A stretch of DNA of 7,182 nt from a bacterium (GTDB lineage Bacteria > SZUA-182), in assembly GCA_003230635.1 (NCBI GenBank), contig QIFF01000119.1:1-7182 (forward strand). Reading direction: 5' to 3'. A program made the position numbers and the translations under genes. The stretch's first letter is position 1; every line of letters begins with the position of its first letter. Of the stretch, positions 6,153 to 7,182 are shown one piece after another. The notes under the pieces were generated by a model. It was not told the origin of the DNA, made no database searches, and worked only from the letters and a program-made list of their open reading frames with translations.

Positions 6153-6181
6153 TTGCTTTTTGCGACCTACTAAGTTATATT
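6153..6181 (+). promoter_or_regulatory. Possible sigma-70 promoter for the fmdB group
   Basis: TTGCTT (6153-6158) and TATATT (6176-6181) are 17 bases apart, a normal spacing for a housekeeping promoter reading right. A transcript from here would run through repeat copy 2 before reaching fmdB. The match is ordinary and the region is AT-rich, so chance is possible. Confidence 0.35.
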
Positions 6182-6200
6182 CAAAAGGCTTAATCTTTTA

Positions 6201-6329
6201 GGGTGCCTTGAAAAATAAGAATTTTCGTTCAAGATCAAGGCATGCGAAAAATTTAACCACAGGCATATGTTTGATATTCCGAGGATTAAATTTTGAGCAT
6301 AACGCAGAAGGCCATTTTTCAACGTGCCC
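6201..6329. mobile_element. MITE-like element, copy 2 (129 bp)
   Basis: This is the second copy of the element at 1493-1639, in the same orientation on the plus strand. It has about seven substitutions plus two internal deletions of 6 and 12 bp, giving about 95% identity over aligned bases. Ends are AGGGTGCCTTGAAAAAT (from 6200) and, reversed, AGGGCACGTTGAAAAAT. The flanks are TTTA and TTTG, an imperfect match, so the insertion may be older. TGCCTTGA and TCAAGGCA inside the left half form an extra stem, and AAATTTAA / TTAAATTT form a central one. It ends about 20 bp before the fmdB start and so forms its leader. Confidence 0.72.
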
Positions 6330-6334
6330 TTTGC

Positions 6335-6340
6335 TGGAGG
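6335..6340 (+). promoter_or_regulatory. Ribosome binding site of fmdB
   Basis: TGGAGG stands ten bases before GTG 6351. Together with the family N-terminus (VPVYEYEC) this fixes the start, instead of the in-frame GTG at 6324, which lies inside the repeat. Confidence 0.55.
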
Positions 6341-6350
6341 TGGCGGAGTA

Positions 6351-6575
6351 GTGCCGGTTTACGAGTATGAATGCCTGGTTTGCGGCAACCAGTTTGAAAA
6401 GCTGGTCTCAAATTTGAATTCACCCATTACCTGTCCCGGCTGTAACCAGCAGAAATTACGCAAGAAATTTTCTTTATTTAGCTCCCCCGGCCAAAGAAAA
6501 ACGGATAGTTTTAGCTCCGCCAGCGGCGGTGCATGTGCCGCATGCACCTCCAAAAATTGCAGCACTTGCGGCTGA
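6351..6575 (+). CDS. FmdB-family zinc ribbon protein
   Basis: This small 74-residue protein carries the FmdB/putative regulatory zinc-ribbon signature. It starts (M)PVYEYECLVCGNQFEKL with C8 and C11, followed by ITCPGC (C28, C31), four cysteines that would hold one zinc. The middle RKKFSLFSS corresponds to the conserved basic stretch of the family. The tail is serine/glycine-rich and ends in a second cysteine cluster (CAACTSKNCSTCG), as in many family members. The start is GTG at 6351, chosen from the family N-terminus and the TGGAGG upstream. The function of these proteins is poorly defined; the name comes from a gene linked to formamidase expression and is not evidence of that role here. 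It is first in a plus-strand group with the response regulator 17 bp downstream, and its leader is a MITE-like repeat. Confidence 0.88.
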   Translation: MPVYEYECLVCGNQFEKLVSNLNSPITCPGCNQQKLRKKFSLFSSPGQRKTDSFSSASGGACAACTSKNCSTCG

Positions 6576-6592
6576 GCGCCTGAAAGATAATC

Positions 6593-6991
6593 ATGCCTGG
6601 AAAGAAGATACTGCTCGTAGACACCGACCTGCCTGCCGTTGAGGCTTTTAAAAATACTTTCAGCGAAAAGGGACTTCAGGTATATTCAGCCGACAGCAGT
6701 ACGGACGCTATTCAGAAGGTAGCGCATTACCGCCCGGATTTAATTCTATTGGAAATCGCAATCTCGGGAGAAATGGATGGCTGGGATGTGTGTTACTTAT
6801 TGAAAAAGAATGACGGGACCAAGAAGATTCCCCTGGTGTTTTTCAGCGGGGAAGCCAGTCTCCAAAACCAATTGCATGCTTTTAAAATAGGGGCCAACGG
6901 TTTTATTTCCAAGTCGCTCCCCAAAGAAAAATTAATCAACCAGGTTGAGCAATTCCTGACCCGCCGGGAAAATAAGGAAATTGAAGATTGA
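6593..6991 (+). CDS. Single-domain response regulator with atypical receiver site
   Basis: This 132-residue protein is a CheY-like receiver domain with no output domain. The fold is easy to follow: KKILLVDTD (4-12), PDLILLEIAISGEMDGWD (48-65), IPLVFFSGEA (79-88) with the switch Ser85, and GANGFISKSLPKEKL (100-114) with the conserved Lys107. The phospho-acceptor position, normally Asp, is Glu54 (codon GAA at 6752-6754), and the second acidic residue of the metal pocket is Thr11 (VDTD instead of VDD). Both changes suggest a receiver that is not phosphorylated in the usual way, perhaps fixed in an active-like state. No histidine kinase is in the window. It lies 17 bp after fmdB with a weak ribosome site, likely the same transcript. 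The last codons and stop are read from a heptamer repeat array, so the C-terminal EIED may be repeat-derived. Confidence 0.87.
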   Translation: MPGKKILLVDTDLPAVEAFKNTFSEKGLQVYSADSSTDAIQKVAHYRPDLILLEIAISGEMDGWDVCYLLKKNDGTKKIPLVFFSGEASLQNQLHAFKIGANGFISKSLPKEKLINQVEQFLTRRENKEIED

Positions 6992-7072
6992 CGATTGAAG
7001 ATTGTCGATTGGAAAGAAAAGATTTTAAAAGATTTTCCAATAGTCAATCGTCAATAGAAAATCGTCAATTGA
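6980..7072. repeat. Opposed arrays of 7-bp repeats forming a long hairpin
   Basis: Five tandem 7-bp units of the type ATTGAAG/ATTGACG run from 6980 to 7014, and five units of the complementary type CAATAGT/CAATCGT run from 7038 to 7072. The two arrays face each other across an AT-rich centre (GAAAAGATTTTAAAAGATTT), so the transcript could fold in several registers into a long AT-rich stem. The left array contains the stop codon of the response regulator, and the right ends about 15 bp before the purB start. There is no clear U-tract, so a standard terminator is not supported. Confidence 0.7.
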
Positions 7073-7074
7073 AT

Positions 7075-7080
7075 AAGGGG
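7075..7080 (+). promoter_or_regulatory. Ribosome binding site of purB
   Basis: AAGGGG lies seven bases before ATG 7088 and supports that start. Confidence 0.55.
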
Positions 7081-7087
7081 TAATTTA

Positions 7088-7182
7088 ATGCAGCTTTATG
7101 AAGCGGTCAGTCCCCTGGATTACCGTTATTACGGCAGTGATAAGGAATTGTTTGCCAAGCTGAAACCCTTTGTCAGCGAAAG
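7088..7182 (+). CDS. purB: Adenylosuccinate lyase, N-terminal fragment
   Basis: Only 31 codons are inside the window; the gene runs off the right edge. The text MQLYEAVSPLDYRYYGSDKE followed by LFAKLKPFVSE matches the N-terminus of bacterial adenylosuccinate lyases, where a SPLD(x)RY motif near residue 10 is conserved. The enzyme acts twice in purine synthesis, releasing fumarate from SAICAR and from adenylosuccinate to give AICAR and AMP. The start is supported by AAGGGG seven bases upstream. It is separated from the response regulator by the heptamer hairpin, so it may be in the same transcript or have its own promoter in that gap. The family call rests on a short fragment. Confidence 0.75.
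   Translation, partial: MQLYEAVSPLDYRYYGSDKELFAKLKPFVSE

Noticed and set aside
5970..6200. Hidden gene or structural RNA gene in the non-coding stretch
   Set aside because: Small frames there overlap the hairpins and lack start signals or protein-like sequence; no tRNA-like fold was seen.
6324..6350. Upstream GTG start for fmdB
   Set aside because: It lies in the end of repeat copy 2 and adds residues foreign to the family.
6980..7072. CRISPR array
   Set aside because: Units are 7 bp with no spacers and occur in opposing directions.

Overview
The window looks like the chromosome of an anaerobic, respiring Gram-negative bacterium. The best fit is a member of the Desulfobacterota (the former Deltaproteobacteria, for example a relative of Desulfobacca or Syntrophobacter). 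The grounds are a UbiD/UbiA pair of the type used for menaquinone, a c554-like multiheme cytochrome, an outer-membrane beta-barrel protein ending in phenylalanine, and many small palindromic repeats between genes. The taxon is inferred from protein style only.

Layout. At the left edge lies the end of a plus-strand beta-barrel gene (to 638). It converges, 13 bp apart, on a block of six minus-strand genes that reads from right to left: scpA (5969-5262), a CDP-alcohol phosphatidyltransferase of the PgsA type (5241-4630), a tetraheme cytochrome c (4622-4062), a UbiD decarboxylase (3937-2483), a UbiA prenyltransferase (2505-1639) and a TIM-barrel sugar-isomerase-like protein (1458-652). A roughly 380 bp non-coding stretch (5970-6350) separates this block from a divergent plus-strand group: an FmdB-type zinc ribbon gene (6351-6575), a single-domain response regulator (6593-6991) and the first 31 codons of adenylosuccinate lyase (from 7088).

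How the genes work together. UbiD and UbiA would decarboxylate and prenylate the aromatic precursor of a quinone. The exported cytochrome would take part in electron transfer that such a quinone pool feeds. PgsA and ScpA are housekeeping genes (phospholipid synthesis, chromosome segregation) that share the transcription unit. The TIM-barrel protein has no certain role.

The most unusual content is in the repeats. (1) Two copies, about 95% identical, of a 129-147 bp element with terminal inverted repeats sit at 1493-1639 and 6201-6329. The first is flanked by TAAA on both sides and inserted exactly at the ubiA stop codon. (2) An inverted pair of REP-like hairpins at 4576-4661 supplies the last codons of pgsA and the apparent first codons of the cytochrome. 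(3) A GTAG-flanked double REP lies upstream of ubiD. (4) Two opposing arrays of 7-bp units overlap the stop codon of the response regulator. At the protein level, the response regulator has Glu at the phospho-acceptor position, and UbiA has Tyr where its second Asp-rich motif should have Asp. I see no phage, CRISPR, toxin-antitoxin or defence system, and no complete novel multi-gene system.
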